A DNA stretch of 64,000 nucleotides from Verrucomicrobiia bacterium DG1235 (GTDB taxonomy: Bacteria > Verrucomicrobiota > Verrucomicrobiia > Opitutales > Opitutaceae). The stretch spans positions 186,001-250,000 of the forward strand of contig DS990592.1 of assembly GCA_000155695.1 (NCBI GenBank), given 5' to 3'. Under the pieces are notes generated by a model. That model had not been told where the DNA came from, did no database searches, and saw only the letters and a list, made by a program, of their open reading frames with translations. Below are positions 17,192 to 26,305 of this stretch, piece by piece. How positions within the stretch are numbered: position 1 is the stretch's first letter; the number at the start of each line of letters is the position of its first letter. Both the position numbers and the translations under genes were made by a program.

Positions 17192-19231
17192 TCAGAGTTC
17201 GGTATTGAAATGGCTGCGGACTTTGGCGACGGCGTATTTGGTAAGCATGTTGCCCTTGCTGGAGCGGCCTTTGACCATGAGCTCGCCGAGGTCGAAATCG
17301 AACTCCTTGACGCGGGCCGCGCAGGTGGGAGTGAGGCGGACTTTAATTGGGCGGGTGGAGCCGTCGGGGTTGGCTTTGAAGTAGTGGACCTTGGAGCCTT
17401 TGGTTCCCTTGGTGAGGTCGTAGACCTTGTCGCGGGTGACTGCGTTTACGATGAAGCGTTTGACGAAGGAGGCGCCACGGGCTCCGTCTCGGTAGACCAT
17501 GTCGTAGATGGTTTCTTCATCGCCTTTTTTCCAGACGGCGACGTGTTGAATGTCCTTGCCCATGAAAACCTTGTCGGCGACGCGGGAAACGCGGAAAGTG
17601 CCGTCGGATGAGAAGGCGATGACGTCGTCGAGCTGCGAGCATTCGCAGAGGAACTCGTCTTTCTTGAGGGAGAAGCCGATGAAGCCGTCCTCGCGATTGA
17701 CGAAGAGCTTTTCCGTGGGGAGAGCGACTTCGGCAGCTTTGATTGTCTCGAAACTTTCGATACGGGTGCGGCGTTCGCGTCCTTTGCCGTATTTCTCCTT
17801 GAGGTTTTCGAAGTAGGCGGTGGCGAATTTTGTGAGTGACTTGAGGTTCCGCTTGGTGGCGCGGATTTCTTTTTCGGTTTTCTTGATTTCGTCGTTTGCC
17901 TTGAAGGAGTTGTATTTGGAAATCCGTTTGATGCGAATCTCGGTGAGGCGGGCGACATCTTCGTCTGTGACTTCGCGTTTGAGGGTGGGTTTGAAGGGAT
18001 CGAGTCCTTTGTGGATTTCGGAGATGACGGCGTCCCAGGTTTCGCACTCTTCGATGCGGCGGTAGATGCGTTCCTCGATGAAGATGCGTTCGAGGGAGTC
18101 GAAGTGCCATTTTTCCTCGAGTTCGGCGAGCTTGATTTCCAGCTCGAGTTTGAGGAGTGCTTTGACGTTGTCGGCTGAACGGCGAAGCATTTCGCTGACG
18201 CCGATGAAGAGCGGTGTATCATCTTCGATGATACAGGCGTTAGGGGCGATAGAGACTTGGCAGTCTGTGAAGACATAGAGTGCGTCGATGGTGGCCTGCG
18301 CGTCTGAGCCCGGGGGGAGAGTGATTAGAATCTCGGCTTTTTCCGATGTGTTGTCCTCGATCTTCTTGATCTTGATCTTGCCTTTGGAATTGGCAGAGAG
18401 AATCGAGTCGATGAGAGAGCCGGTGGTGCAGCCGAAGGGAATTTCTCGGATGACGATCTGGTATTTGGATACGATGTCGAAAACGGCGCGTACGAGGACG
18501 CGGCCTCCGCGCAGGCCGTCGTTGTAGTTCGTGAAGTCGGCTACGCCGCCTGTTTCGAAATCTGGATACAGTTCGAATTCGTCGCCGTTTAGGTGGTAGA
18601 TGGCGGCGTCGATGATTTCGTTGAAGTTGTGGGGAAGGATCTTGCAGGCGAGGCCGACGGCGATGCCTTCTGCTCCTTCGGAGAGGAGGAGGGGGAATTT
18701 GACGGGGAGGTTGGTTGGCTCCTTGTTGCGGCCGTCGTAGGAGAGCTGCCACTTGGTGGTCTTGGGGTTGAAGACGACGTCGCGGGCGAAGGGGGAGAGG
18801 CGGGCTTCGATGTAGCGGGCTGCTGCTGCGCCGTCGCCGGTGAGGGTGTTGCCCCAGTTTCCTTGGGTGTCGATGAGGAGGTTGCGCTGGCCCATGCCGA
18901 CCATGGCGGAGTAGATGGAGGCGTCGCCGTGCGGGTGGTAGCGCATGGAGTGGCCGACGACGTTTGCGACCTTGTTGTAGCGGCCGTCGTCTAGCTCTTT
19001 GAGGGAGTGCATGATGCGGCGCTGCACGGGCTTGAGGCCGTCGAGCAGGGCGGGCACGGCGCGGTCTAGGATTACGTAGGAGGCGTACTCGAGGAACCAG
19101 TTTTGGTAGGAGTTGGCGAGGGGGGCCTTGGCGTTGCCTGATTTTTCCTCTGTTTCTGCGGGGACGAGTTCTGTGGAGGCGTCGTCTGGCTCGTTGTCGA
19201 AATCTAGGTGGTCTTGGGTGTCGTCTGACAT
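17192..19231 (-). CDS. parC: DNA topoisomerase IV/gyrase subunit A-type protein
   Basis: The 679-residue type II topoisomerase subunit cuts and rejoins DNA. The breakage domain begins NWFLEYASYVILDRAVPALLDGLKPVQRRI; YHPHGDASIY marks the quinolone-determining region, and the catalytic Tyr lies in AARYIEARLS near residue 138. A coiled-coil segment with EKEIRATKRNLKSL (about residue 450) precedes a C-terminal domain of only about 170 residues. That is short for a gyrase pinwheel and lacks a clear GyrA box, favouring ParC as in Bacteroidetes-type enzymes. It follows parE by 62 bp. The acidic N-terminal 35 residues are variable. Confidence 0.88.
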   Translation of the reverse strand: MSDDTQDHLDFDNEPDDASTELVPAETEEKSGNAKAPLANSYQNWFLEYASYVILDRAVPALLDGLKPVQRRIMHSLKELDDGRYNKVANVVGHSMRYHPHGDASIYSAMVGMGQRNLLIDTQGNWGNTLTGDGAAAARYIEARLSPFARDVVFNPKTTKWQLSYDGRNKEPTNLPVKFPLLLSEGAEGIAVGLACKILPHNFNEIIDAAIYHLNGDEFELYPDFETGGVADFTNYNDGLRGGRVLVRAVFDIVSKYQIVIREIPFGCTTGSLIDSILSANSKGKIKIKKIEDNTSEKAEILITLPPGSDAQATIDALYVFTDCQVSIAPNACIIEDDTPLFIGVSEMLRRSADNVKALLKLELEIKLAELEEKWHFDSLERIFIEERIYRRIEECETWDAVISEIHKGLDPFKPTLKREVTDEDVARLTEIRIKRISKYNSFKANDEIKKTEKEIRATKRNLKSLTKFATAYFENLKEKYGKGRERRTRIESFETIKAAEVALPTEKLFVNREDGFIGFSLKKDEFLCECSQLDDVIAFSSDGTFRVSRVADKVFMGKDIQHVAVWKKGDEETIYDMVYRDGARGASFVKRFIVNAVTRDKVYDLTKGTKGSKVHYFKANPDGSTRPIKVRLTPTCAARVKEFDFDLGELMVKGRSSKGNMLTKYAVAKVRSHFNTEL

Positions 19232-19266
19232 TCTGGGAGGGAACGGAAAAATTGGTGGGTGCGGCG

Positions 19267-19280
19267 TGGCGCGAGCGCCA
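19267..19280. repeat. short palindrome in the parE-parC gap
   Basis: TGGCGC and GCGCCA arms with a two-base centre, followed by AGCCCTACGGCTGT, lie in the 62-base gap. The GC-rich form is reminiscent of REP-like intergenic elements, but only one copy is present in the window. Confidence 0.3.
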
Positions 19281-19293
19281 GCCCTACGGCTGT

Positions 19294-21144
19294 TTAGCTG
19301 GCTTCTTCTTCGATGAGGTCTTTTTCGACCTGGAGGTTGCCGATGATGAACTCTTGGCGTTTCGGCGTGTTCTTGCCCATGTAGAACGAGAGGAGCTCGT
19401 CGATGTTGTGAAGGTGCGCCATGGTGACGTGTTCGAGCTTCATGTCGGGTCCGATGAAGGTAGCGAACTCGTCCGGGGAGGCTTCGCCGAGGCCTTTGAA
19501 GCGGGTGATTTCGGCGGCTTTGCCAAGGTTTTTAAGGGCGCGATCCTTTTCCTTCTGGTTGTAGCAGTAGATGGTTTTCTTCTTGTTGCGAACGCGGAAG
19601 AGGGGGGTCTGGAGGATGTAGAGGTGTCCTTGCCGGACGAGGTCGGGGAAGAACTGGAGGAAGAAGGTGAGCAGGAGCATGCGTATGTGCATGCCGTCGA
19701 CGTCGGCGTCGGTAGCGATGACGACTTTGTTGTAGCGCAGGGTGTCGAGTCCGTCTTCGATATCGAGGGCGGACTGGAGGCAGTTGAACTCGTCGTTTTG
19801 GTAGACGATCTTCTTGCTAAGACCGAAGGCGTTGAGCGGTTTTCCTTTTAGCGAAAAGACGGCTTGGGTGTTGACGTCGCGGGTCTTGGTGATGGAGCCG
19901 CCGGCGGAGTCGCCCTCGACGATGAAGAGGGTGGCGTCGTCCGCCTGCTTGTGTCGGCTGTTGAAGTGGGCGCGGCAGTCGCGGAGCTTCTTGTTGTGAA
20001 GGTTGACCTTTTTGGCCTTTTCGCGGGCCAGTTTGCGGATGCCTGAGAGCTCCTTGCGCTCCTTTTCCGAGGAGACGATCTTCTGCTGGATGGCTTTGGC
20101 TGTTTCCGGATAGCGGTGGAGGTGGTCGTCGAGCTCCTTCTTGATGAAGGAGTTTACGAAATTTCGGATGGAGGGGCCTTTGGGGGCTATGTTTTGGGAG
20201 CCGAGCTTGGTCTTGGTCTGGGACTCGAAGACGGGCTCCTGCACGCGTACTGAAATAGCGGATACGATGGAGGTGCGGACGTCGGCGGGGTCGTAGTTTT
20301 TGTTGAAGAACTCGCGGATGGTTTTGACGATGGCTTCGCGGAAGGCGGCTTGGTGGGTGCCTCCCATGGTGGTGTGCTGGCCGTTGACGAAGGAGAAGTA
20401 GTCCTCGCCGTAGTGGGTGCCGTGGGTGATGGCTACCTCGATGTCTTCGCCTTTTAGGTGGATGATCGGGTAGAGGATATCGCCGGAGAGGTTGTCCTGG
20501 AGGAGGTCCTTGAGGCCGTTTTCGGATTTGAAGGTTTCTCCGTTGAGGGAGAGGGTGAGTCCGGTGTTGAGGTAGGCGTAGTTCCAAAGCATGGCCTCGA
20601 CGAATTCGAGGCGGTACTTGAAGTTCTTGAAAATGGAGTGGTCGGGGACGAATTCGACGTAGGTGCCGTTTTTTTCGTCGGTCTTGACCTGACGGCTTTC
20701 TTTGGCGAGCTCGCCATGCTCGAAGGTGGCCTTCTTGGTTTTTCCCTCGCGGTAGGCGGAGGCGACAAAGGATTCGGAGAGGAAGTTGACGGCTTTGGTG
20801 CCGACTCCGTTGAGTCCGACGGACTTTTGGAAGGTTTCTGAGTCGTACTTGGCTCCGGTGTTGATGACGGAGACGCAATCGACGACTTTGCCGAGGGGGA
20901 TGCCGCGTCCGAAGTCGCGCACGGTGACGGTCTCGTCTTGTATCGTAATGTCGATGCGCTTGCCGTGTCCGGAGGTGTGCTCATCGATCGAGTTGTCGAT
21001 GATCTCTTTGATTAGGACGTAAATGCCGTCGTCTGGGGAGGAGCCGTCTCCCAGCTTGCCGATGTACATGCCCGGTCTGAGGCGGATGTGTTCACGGGGA
21101 CTGAGGGATTTGATGCTCGACTCGGTGTAGTTCGATTCTGCCAT
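19294..21144 (-). CDS. parE: DNA topoisomerase IV/gyrase subunit B-type ATPase
   Basis: The 616-residue GHKL ATPase subunit partners ParC. Features are [16 protein letters not shown] at the N-terminus, [10 protein letters not shown] (ATP/Mg site), [22 protein letters not shown] (lid), and the TOPRIM parts [12 protein letters not shown] near residue 408 and [12 protein letters not shown] near residue 475, ending with the KGLGE block. The length and absence of a GyrB-style insertion fit ParE. It lies upstream of parC in a probable operon. Names are by similarity; a separate gyrAB pair is expected elsewhere. Confidence 0.9.
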   Translation of the reverse strand: MAESNYTESSIKSLSPREHIRLRPGMYIGKLGDGSSPDDGIYVLIKEIIDNSIDEHTSGHGKRIDITIQDETVTVRDFGRGIPLGKVVDCVSVINTGAKYDSETFQKSVGLNGVGTKAVNFLSESFVASAYREGKTKKATFEHGELAKESRQVKTDEKNGTYVEFVPDHSIFKNFKYRLEFVEAMLWNYAYLNTGLTLSLNGETFKSENGLKDLLQDNLSGDILYPIIHLKGEDIEVAITHGTHYGEDYFSFVNGQHTTMGGTHQAAFREAIVKTIREFFNKNYDPADVRTSIVSAISVRVQEPVFESQTKTKLGSQNIAPKGPSIRNFVNSFIKKELDDHLHRYPETAKAIQQKIVSSEKERKELSGIRKLAREKAKKVNLHNKKLRDCRAHFNSRHKQADDATLFIVEGDSAGGSITKTRDVNTQAVFSLKGKPLNAFGLSKKIVYQNDEFNCLQSALDIEDGLDTLRYNKVVIATDADVDGMHIRMLLLTFFLQFFPDLVRQGHLYILQTPLFRVRNKKKTIYCYNQKEKDRALKNLGKAAEITRFKGLGEASPDEFATFIGPDMKLEHVTMAHLHNIDELLSFYMGKNTPKRQEFIIGNLQVEKDLIEEEAS

Positions 21145-21237
21145 CGGGGCAGATAGGAACGGGAGGGAAAGGGGAGATCAAGCGAGAAAATGGAAGAGTG
21201 AAAAGTGAGAGGGGAAAAGTGAAACGGAGCGCGGGGG

Positions 21238-21765
21238 CTATCGCTTGAGGCGTTTCACCATGGGGATTTCGTAGTCTTCGTCTTCGTCGATGGAGCAACT
21301 GGAGCCGGCGTCGAACTGGAATCCCTGACTTAAGTAGAAGCCGACGGCGGAGCCTGTGGGGGTGGTGGAAACGAAGAGTTGTTCGGCTCCGGAGGCTTTG
21401 GCGGAGTCTTCGAGTTCGAAGTAGAGCGACTTGGCTATGCCGCTTAGGCGGTATTCAGCGCTTACATACATGGCGATGACTTGATCGACGCCGTCGCGGA
21501 TGCCGTGCTTGATCATGGCTATGCCGGTCATGTTTTCGCCGTCGAACGCTCCGAAGGCCTCGGCCCCGGCGTTCAGCTCGTTTTTCCACCAGCTAAGCAG
21601 TTTGGTCCAGAAGGCGGGATCGCTGGAGACTTCAACCGAATCGTCGTAGGCTTCGAGTTCATCGCCGGCGGGCCGATACATTTTTTCGACGCTTTCGGAG
21701 AGGTCAATCTGGTGGACCTTTTCGAGGTCCTTCGCAGAGAGTTTTCTGAATTCGATTTGGATCAT
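21238..21765 (-). CDS. GNAT family N-acetyltransferase
   Basis: The start at 21765 (MIQIEFRKLSAKDLEKV) fits GNAT N-termini; the frame continues 15 codons upstream without homology. The 175-residue product has the acetyl-CoA-binding block MYVSAEYRLSGIAKSLYFELED (R-x-x-G-x-A), then EQLFVSTTPTGSAVGFYLSQGFQ, the usual C-terminal strand and helix. Acceptor unknown. It is read toward parE with a 93-base purine-rich gap and is divergent from the HTH/MBL gene. Confidence 0.85.
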   Translation of the reverse strand: MIQIEFRKLSAKDLEKVHQIDLSESVEKMYRPAGDELEAYDDSVEVSSDPAFWTKLLSWWKNELNAGAEAFGAFDGENMTGIAMIKHGIRDGVDQVIAMYVSAEYRLSGIAKSLYFELEDSAKASGAEQLFVSTTPTGSAVGFYLSQGFQFDAGSSCSIDEDEDYEIPMVKRLKR

Positions 21766-21839
21766 GAGTGGAATTGGGGTGAAGAGAAGTGGGTTGGTAA
21801 GCGCTTGCAAGAAGATTAACCAAACGGTAACGCAGCCTA

Positions 21840-22688
21840 ATGATTCTCCCGGTAGAAGACGAATTCAGCGATATTTTGAGCAAGGCCCAGAAGGGGCAAG
21901 GGATCAGCACGGAGGTTTTGGCCGAGCGTTGCGGCGTGAGCGAGAGCAAGATCCGCGACGCGCGCAGGGGAGAGTTTGACGAGGCGGCCGCTAAAGCGAT
22001 CGCCAGTGAACTCGGGCTCAATGTGGAGGCGGTTTTGCGGATCGCGAAGGGCGATTGGCGGCCAGCGGATGTGGGAGAATTCGAGGGTTTCGCTTTGGTT
22101 TGCAGCGCGTTTTACGATTGGCAGGTGAATGCCTATGTGGCCTGGGATACTGATTCGGGGCGAGCGGTCGCTGTGGACGCCGGCACGGATGCGAAGCCGA
22201 TGATCGAGCTGCTGGAAGGAAAGGGTTTGGAGCTGGATGCGATTATTCTGACGCATGCGCATCGGGATCATTTCGAGGGTGTGGGAGCTTTGAGGAAGCG
22301 TTGGCCGGCGGCTCGCGTTTTTCTGAGTGGAAAGGAAGATGCGATCCCGTATGAGACGGAGGCGATAGAGGAGGGGTTTCGATTCGAGCTGGGCTTTCTA
22401 TCTATCGAGGGCTTTGATACGCCGGGACATACGGGGGGCGGGATGACGTTCTTAATCAGGGGCTTGTCCCGGCCGGTAGCGGTGGTGGGCGACGCTTTGT
22501 TCGCGGGGTCGATGGGCGGGGCGAACGTGTCCTACGAAGCGGGGCTGGAGTCGGTTCGGCGGATATTGTCGCTGAGCGAGGAAACGGTGTTAGCTCCCGG
22601 GCATGGGCCCCTGACGACCGTATTGGAGGAGCGGGCGATGAATTGTTTCGCTGCTTCATCCTTGCCTTGGAATTCGAGCGAAACCTAG
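21840..22688 (+). CDS. HTH-metallo-beta-lactamase fusion hydrolase
   Basis: The 282-residue protein joins two parts. Residues about 15-70 look like a Cro/CI-type helix-turn-helix (EVLAERCGVSESKIRDARRGEFDEAAAKAIASELGL, in pieces). Residues about 80-282 form a metallo-beta-lactamase fold with ILTHAHRDHFEGVGAL (THxHxDH), DTPGHTGGGMTF, VVGDALFAGSMGG and LAPGHGPLTT. The hydrolase part is like glyoxalase II-type or YcbL-type enzymes. It ends nine bases before gcvT, so co-transcription with the glycine cleavage genes is likely. The HTH could sense or merely be structural; no evidence decides. Confidence 0.75.
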   Translation: MILPVEDEFSDILSKAQKGQGISTEVLAERCGVSESKIRDARRGEFDEAAAKAIASELGLNVEAVLRIAKGDWRPADVGEFEGFALVCSAFYDWQVNAYVAWDTDSGRAVAVDAGTDAKPMIELLEGKGLELDAIILTHAHRDHFEGVGALRKRWPAARVFLSGKEDAIPYETEAIEEGFRFELGFLSIEGFDTPGHTGGGMTFLIRGLSRPVAVVGDALFAGSMGGANVSYEAGLESVRRILSLSEETVLAPGHGPLTTVLEERAMNCFAASSLPWNSSET

Positions 22689-22697
22689 ATTCTCGGC

Positions 22698-23801
22698 ATG
22701 TCAGACGCGAAGCGTACTCCTCTCTATGATTTCAATGTAGCCAATGGCGGGCGGATGGTCGATTTCGCCGGCTGGGAGATGCCGGTACAGTACGAGAGTA
22801 TCGTGGAAGAGCACAAGGCCACGCGGACAGCGGCCGGCTTGTTTGACGTGAGCCATATGGGCGAGGTGACGGTTAAGGGTCCTCAGTCGGAGGCGTTTCT
22901 GAACTACGTGCTGACCAACGACGTTTCGACGATGGACGACGGCAAGGCGCTCTACAGCCTTATGTGTCAGCCCGATGGGGGCGTGGTGGACGACCTGCTT
23001 GTCTACCGGATGGCGGAGGGCTCCTATCTGCTTTGTCTGAACGCGGCGAACGCGGTGAAAGATGTGGCTTGGCTAGAGAAGGAGGCTGCTAATTTCGAGG
23101 TGGAGCTAGTCGACGTATCCGAAAAGTACGGACTGGTTGCCCTGCAGGGTCCGAAGGCCTTCCCGATATTGAAAGGCCTGAGCTCGGTGGATCTTTCGGG
23201 GCTTGGCTACTATCGGTTCGTGCAAGGCGAGATCGCTGGGATCTCCTGCATTATCAGCCGCACCGGTTATACGGGCGAAGTGGGCGTGGAGCTTTTTGTG
23301 GCGGCGGAAAAAACCGCTGAGCTAGCGGAGGCCTTGTTTGACGCTGGCAAGGCGGATGGTCTGGTTCTAGCTGGCCTTGGGGCTCGCGATAGTTTGCGGC
23401 TTGAGGCTGGGTATTCACTTTACGGACACGAGATCGATGAGAAGATAGGACCGGTCGAGGCTGGTTTGATGTGGACCGTAAGTCTCAAGAAGCCGTGCGA
23501 TTTTATTGGTAAGGAGGCGATTCTCTCGAAAAAGCAGAGCGGTCCTGCGCAAAAGATCGTGTTTTTCAAGACAGGCGGGCGTCGTATCGCCCGTCCCGGA
23601 ACGGAGGTCGTATCCGGCGGCGCTGCTGTGGGGACGGTGGTTTCCGGGACCTTTTCGCCGATTTTGAACGAGGCAATTGGCTCGGCTTTGGTGGACGCCG
23701 CTGTCGCGAAGTCTGACGAGCTTGCGGTTGATCTCCGTGGCAAGGCGTTCCCGATCGAGCGGGCGCGGCCGCCCTTTCTGCCTTTGAATCCGCAGGCCTG
23801 A
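22698..23801 (+). CDS. gcvT: glycine cleavage system T protein (aminomethyltransferase)
   Basis: The 367-residue protein transfers the methylene group from aminomethyl-GcvH to tetrahydrofolate. Landmarks are TPLYDFNVANGGRMVDFAGWEMPVQY in pieces at the N-terminus, AGLFDVSHMGEV near residue 46, VALQGPKA near residue 146, ISRTGYTGEVGVELF near residue 188 and LGARDSLRLEAGYSLYGHEI near residue 224. Length is normal. Only nine bases separate it from the upstream hydrolase gene, so there is no room for a glycine riboswitch directly upstream. Confidence 0.96.
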   Translation: MSDAKRTPLYDFNVANGGRMVDFAGWEMPVQYESIVEEHKATRTAAGLFDVSHMGEVTVKGPQSEAFLNYVLTNDVSTMDDGKALYSLMCQPDGGVVDDLLVYRMAEGSYLLCLNAANAVKDVAWLEKEAANFEVELVDVSEKYGLVALQGPKAFPILKGLSSVDLSGLGYYRFVQGEIAGISCIISRTGYTGEVGVELFVAAEKTAELAEALFDAGKADGLVLAGLGARDSLRLEAGYSLYGHEIDEKIGPVEAGLMWTVSLKKPCDFIGKEAILSKKQSGPAQKIVFFKTGGRRIARPGTEVVSGGAAVGTVVSGTFSPILNEAIGSALVDAAVAKSDELAVDLRGKAFPIERARPPFLPLNPQA

Positions 23802-23897
23802 TTTATCGGATTTCGATCTTGTCCGTTGGTGGCAGGCGTCTGATTATGCGAAGCTCTTAACGATTTTCCTCTTATTTAATCTATACCTAGCATTTCT

Positions 23898-24281
23898 ATG
23901 AGCATCCCCGCTGACCTTAAATACACGAAAGACCACGAATGGCTGAAACTCCTCGATGGTGATGAGGCGTTAATGGGCATAACGGATTTTGCCCAGAACA
24001 GTCTTGGCGACATCACTTTTGTAGAGGTACCGGAAGTGGGAGACAGTTTCTCCGCGGGAGAGAGTTTCGGAGTTGTCGAATCTGTGAAGGCGGCCTCCGA
24101 CTTATACATGCCGGTGGATGCGGAGGTGATCGAAGTGAACGAGTCCTTGGAGGATTCGCCCGAGAGCGTGAATTCTTCGCCGTATGAGGCAGGATGGATC
24201 ATGAAGATCAAAATCGCCGATAGCGCATCTCTAGAGGAACTCCTCGACGCGAAGGCCTACGAGGAGATCGCGAAGGACTAG
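23898..24281 (+). CDS. gcvH: glycine cleavage system H protein
   Basis: The 127-residue lipoyl carrier shuttles the aminomethyl intermediate. It contains [10 protein letters not shown] at the N-terminus, [21 protein letters not shown], and the lipoylation site [17 protein letters not shown], with the modified Lys near residue 63. The C-terminus [15 protein letters not shown] is typical. It lies 96 bp after gcvT and is followed by a hairpin; gcvP is absent from this locus. Confidence 0.96.
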   Translation: MSIPADLKYTKDHEWLKLLDGDEALMGITDFAQNSLGDITFVEVPEVGDSFSAGESFGVVESVKAASDLYMPVDAEVIEVNESLEDSPESVNSSPYEAGWIMKIKIADSASLEELLDAKAYEEIAKD

Positions 24282-24311
24282 TTTCTCAGGTCGAACGAAT
24301 TTCTAAAACGA

Positions 24312-24337
24312 AGCCCGAGGCTGTTAGGCCTCGGGCT
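24312..24337 (+). terminator. hairpin terminator after gcvH
   Basis: A ten-base perfect GC-rich stem, AGCCCGAGGC with GCCTCGGGCT and a six-base loop, is followed by a weak T-rich stretch. It marks the end of the gcvTH unit. Confidence 0.7.
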
Positions 24338-24377
24338 AATTGTTGGTTGGACAAGGGCTACCTTTGTTTTTTTGCTG

Positions 24378-25127
24378 TTATTTATCTTTGAATACAAAAG
24401 CTTGGGATAGCTTAACTTTTACAGGGCGATTGTTTTTGGTGGGCGGTTGGAATCTCCACTGCGAGAGGGCGTCTTGCGTTGCGAGAAGCATGCCTAGATC
24501 CGGTTCGCCATCGGTTTCGCTAAGGGCGGGGATCCTTACCTGACCAGCTTCGTCGATGTAGAATGTGAAGACCGCGCGAGTGCCGTCGTGCTTTTGGATT
24601 ACGTCTTTAGGTATGCTAGGGCTTGGCTGGGCTATGGGGTAGGGTGCTGTATCCAATTCTTTGATATCTGATAGCTTGCTAGCTTCTGACCTAAAACCTG
24701 TTAGCTGATTTAAGCGAACGTTCAGCACGGATGTCGGTAGATCGAAGCTAACGACGCTGCCGCGGGATTCGAAGTGAATATTCAGGTGGTTAACGACTGA
24801 GCGGTTCTCGCCGTTGATGTAAGGTGGCGAAAAACGCCAGCTGTCGATCACTCTTTCTACTGATTCGGTGAATTCAGGGTGAGTAGACTCGATGACGATC
24901 CAATCGCGAAGTTCGCCATCGTGGTCGATATCCATCGCGATCTTTACGTCCCCCTCGAGATATCCGTCTGCAATGAGCGAGTTGGGGAAGTGCGGCATTT
25001 TTATGACTTCGATGTTCAAGTCGACGCCGTATTCGTGAAACTCGAATTTTTGGGGTCCCGCGTGCGCAAGGCTGATTGCAAGCCCGGACAGGATGCAGGC
25101 GCTTAATAGTGTTCTTACCAATTTCAT
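24378..25127 (-). CDS. exported TonB C-terminal-domain protein
   Basis: The 249-residue protein has a signal peptide (LVRTLLSACILSGLAISLAHA) and two regions that resemble TonB C-terminal domains. One is at about 35-125 (GDVKIAMDIDHDGELRDWIVIES, WRFSPPYINGE) and one at about 160-249 (RAVFTFYIDEAGQVRIPAL, LSQWRFQPPTKNNRPVKVKL). Unlike classical TonB it lacks a retained N-terminal anchor and Pro-rich spacer, so it is probably a soluble periplasmic protein rather than an energy transducer. It is a paralogue of the next minus-strand gene and they share gene order and strand. Confidence 0.75.
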   Translation of the reverse strand: MKLVRTLLSACILSGLAISLAHAGPQKFEFHEYGVDLNIEVIKMPHFPNSLIADGYLEGDVKIAMDIDHDGELRDWIVIESTHPEFTESVERVIDSWRFSPPYINGENRSVVNHLNIHFESRGSVVSFDLPTSVLNVRLNQLTGFRSEASKLSDIKELDTAPYPIAQPSPSIPKDVIQKHDGTRAVFTFYIDEAGQVRIPALSETDGEPDLGMLLATQDALSQWRFQPPTKNNRPVKVKLSQAFVFKDK

Positions 25128-25269
25128 TTTTTGTCCTCGTTTGAGATTGTTATGTGAAATGTAACTGGGCCCAATTTGTCTACGTCTGCGGGATTAAGGG
25201 CACTTCACGAAATGTAGTCTAAATCGACCTACAAGAGTGCCGATTTTTTCTGAATGTAAAATTTGGGCA

Positions 25270-25299
25270 TAAAAAAATCCCGTCGAAAGCGACGGGATT
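25270..25299 (-). terminator. terminator between the two TonB-domain genes
   Basis: A ten-base stem AATCCCGTCG/CGACGGGATT with loop AAAG has a run of A on its plus-strand left side, hence a U-run on the minus strand. It terminates the gene at 25339-26118, so the two paralogues are probably separate units. Confidence 0.85.
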
Positions 25300-25338
25300 A
25301 GAAACGGAAAAGATGTATTAGTTTTTAGAATACTCTTT

Positions 25339-26118
25339 TTACTCGAGAGATCCTACATAGCCCTTTTTCTTAAAACGAAAGGGCAGAGCTGTGCGCGCCA
25401 CTACGGGGACTCCATTGCGTCTAGGAGGTTCGAATTTCCACTGGAGCAGGGCCTCTTGGGCGATGATGAGCAGGCGTTCGTCCACTTCGTCGTCCGCTTC
25501 TCTGAGGGTGGGGATGCGAACATTTCCGTCGGTATCGATATAGAACTCGAAAACGGCGTTTACTAGATTTCGATCTTCGAGAAGCTCTACGTGGAAGGCT
25601 GGCTTTTCGATGTGGGTTGGAATGAGGATGCTGTCCAATTCCTTGGGTGTGTAGGTGCGGTACGCGTCTTCGTAGTCTGTGAATGTGCCTAGTTGGGTTT
25701 GTATGTTTTCGTATCCGGAAGTCTCGTACACGACGCCTGATCCGCGCTTGAATTTTACTTTCACGGTACTGACGATGGCGGCGGTTTCTCCTCCTAGTAG
25801 AGGAACGGAGTACTCCCAATCTGGGAGTACACGTTCGACAGCTTCCGCGAAATCGAGATGTGATGCTTCCAGCAGCAAGTAGTCTGCGAGCTCTCCGAAT
25901 TGGTTGACGTAGATAGCGAATATAGCGGTCCCTTCGTCGTAGCCTTTTCGCCTTAGGGTCATAGGAAAGATGGGATCCTTGCTTTCGTGAATGACGAAAA
26001 TGACCTGGGATTCGGAGTGGGCGCGATAGCGTCGTACCTCCTCGTCGGGAGCGGCGAGAGCATTTATGCCAAGTCCGAGGACCAGAGTTGTTATGACGAT
26101 TTTAAGCGTACGTTTCAT
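25339..26118 (-). CDS. exported TonB C-terminal-domain protein (paralogue)
   Basis: From ATG at 26118 (MKRTLKIVITTLVLGLGINALAA, signal peptide) the product is 259 residues; the frame runs 65 codons further upstream without protein-like content. As in its neighbour there are two TonB-like regions: GTAIFAIYVNQFGELADYLLLEAS with WEYSVPLLGGE, and NAVFEFYIDTDGNVRIPTL with LLQWKFEPPRRNGVPV. No membrane anchor or Pro-rich linker. It is divergent from the anti-sigma/sigma pair across a 187-base region with two inverted repeats, so shared regulation is plausible. Confidence 0.75.
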   Translation of the reverse strand: MKRTLKIVITTLVLGLGINALAAPDEEVRRYRAHSESQVIFVIHESKDPIFPMTLRRKGYDEGTAIFAIYVNQFGELADYLLLEASHLDFAEAVERVLPDWEYSVPLLGGETAAIVSTVKVKFKRGSGVVYETSGYENIQTQLGTFTDYEDAYRTYTPKELDSILIPTHIEKPAFHVELLEDRNLVNAVFEFYIDTDGNVRIPTLREADDEVDERLLIIAQEALLQWKFEPPRRNGVPVVARTALPFRFKKKGYVGSLE

Positions 26119-26171
26119 GTTTAAGAAAACTCGCGAGAGGATTGAGCGCGTCGCACGAGTAGAATCATGAA

Positions 26172-26230
26172 ACGGCTTACTCCTGAGCAAGCCGTATCCC
26201 TTCAATTGGCAATTATTTGAAGGGTTGCCA
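26172..26230. promoter_or_regulatory. divergent intergenic region with two inverted repeats
   Basis: Between the TonB-domain gene and the anti-sigma gene lie a hairpin with arms CGGCTT.CTC and GAG.AAGCCG (26173-26194), and a second inverted repeat TGGCAA/TTGCCA (26207-26212 and 26225-26230, spacer 12). One or both may be regulator sites or part of a sigma-factor-controlled promoter. Confidence 0.35.
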
Positions 26231-26305
26231 GTTATTCTTGCGTATGCGAAAGTGTCGAATGCCTGCGTTTCGGGCGTTCTCTCCCATTTTCTACCCAATA
26301 CGACG

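Noticed and set aside
19817-20878. 353-codon basic frame inside parE
   Set aside because: Shadow frame of parE without homology.
22680-22697. Glycine riboswitch before gcvT
   Set aside because: The gap is only nine bases, too short for a riboswitch, so none can lie there.
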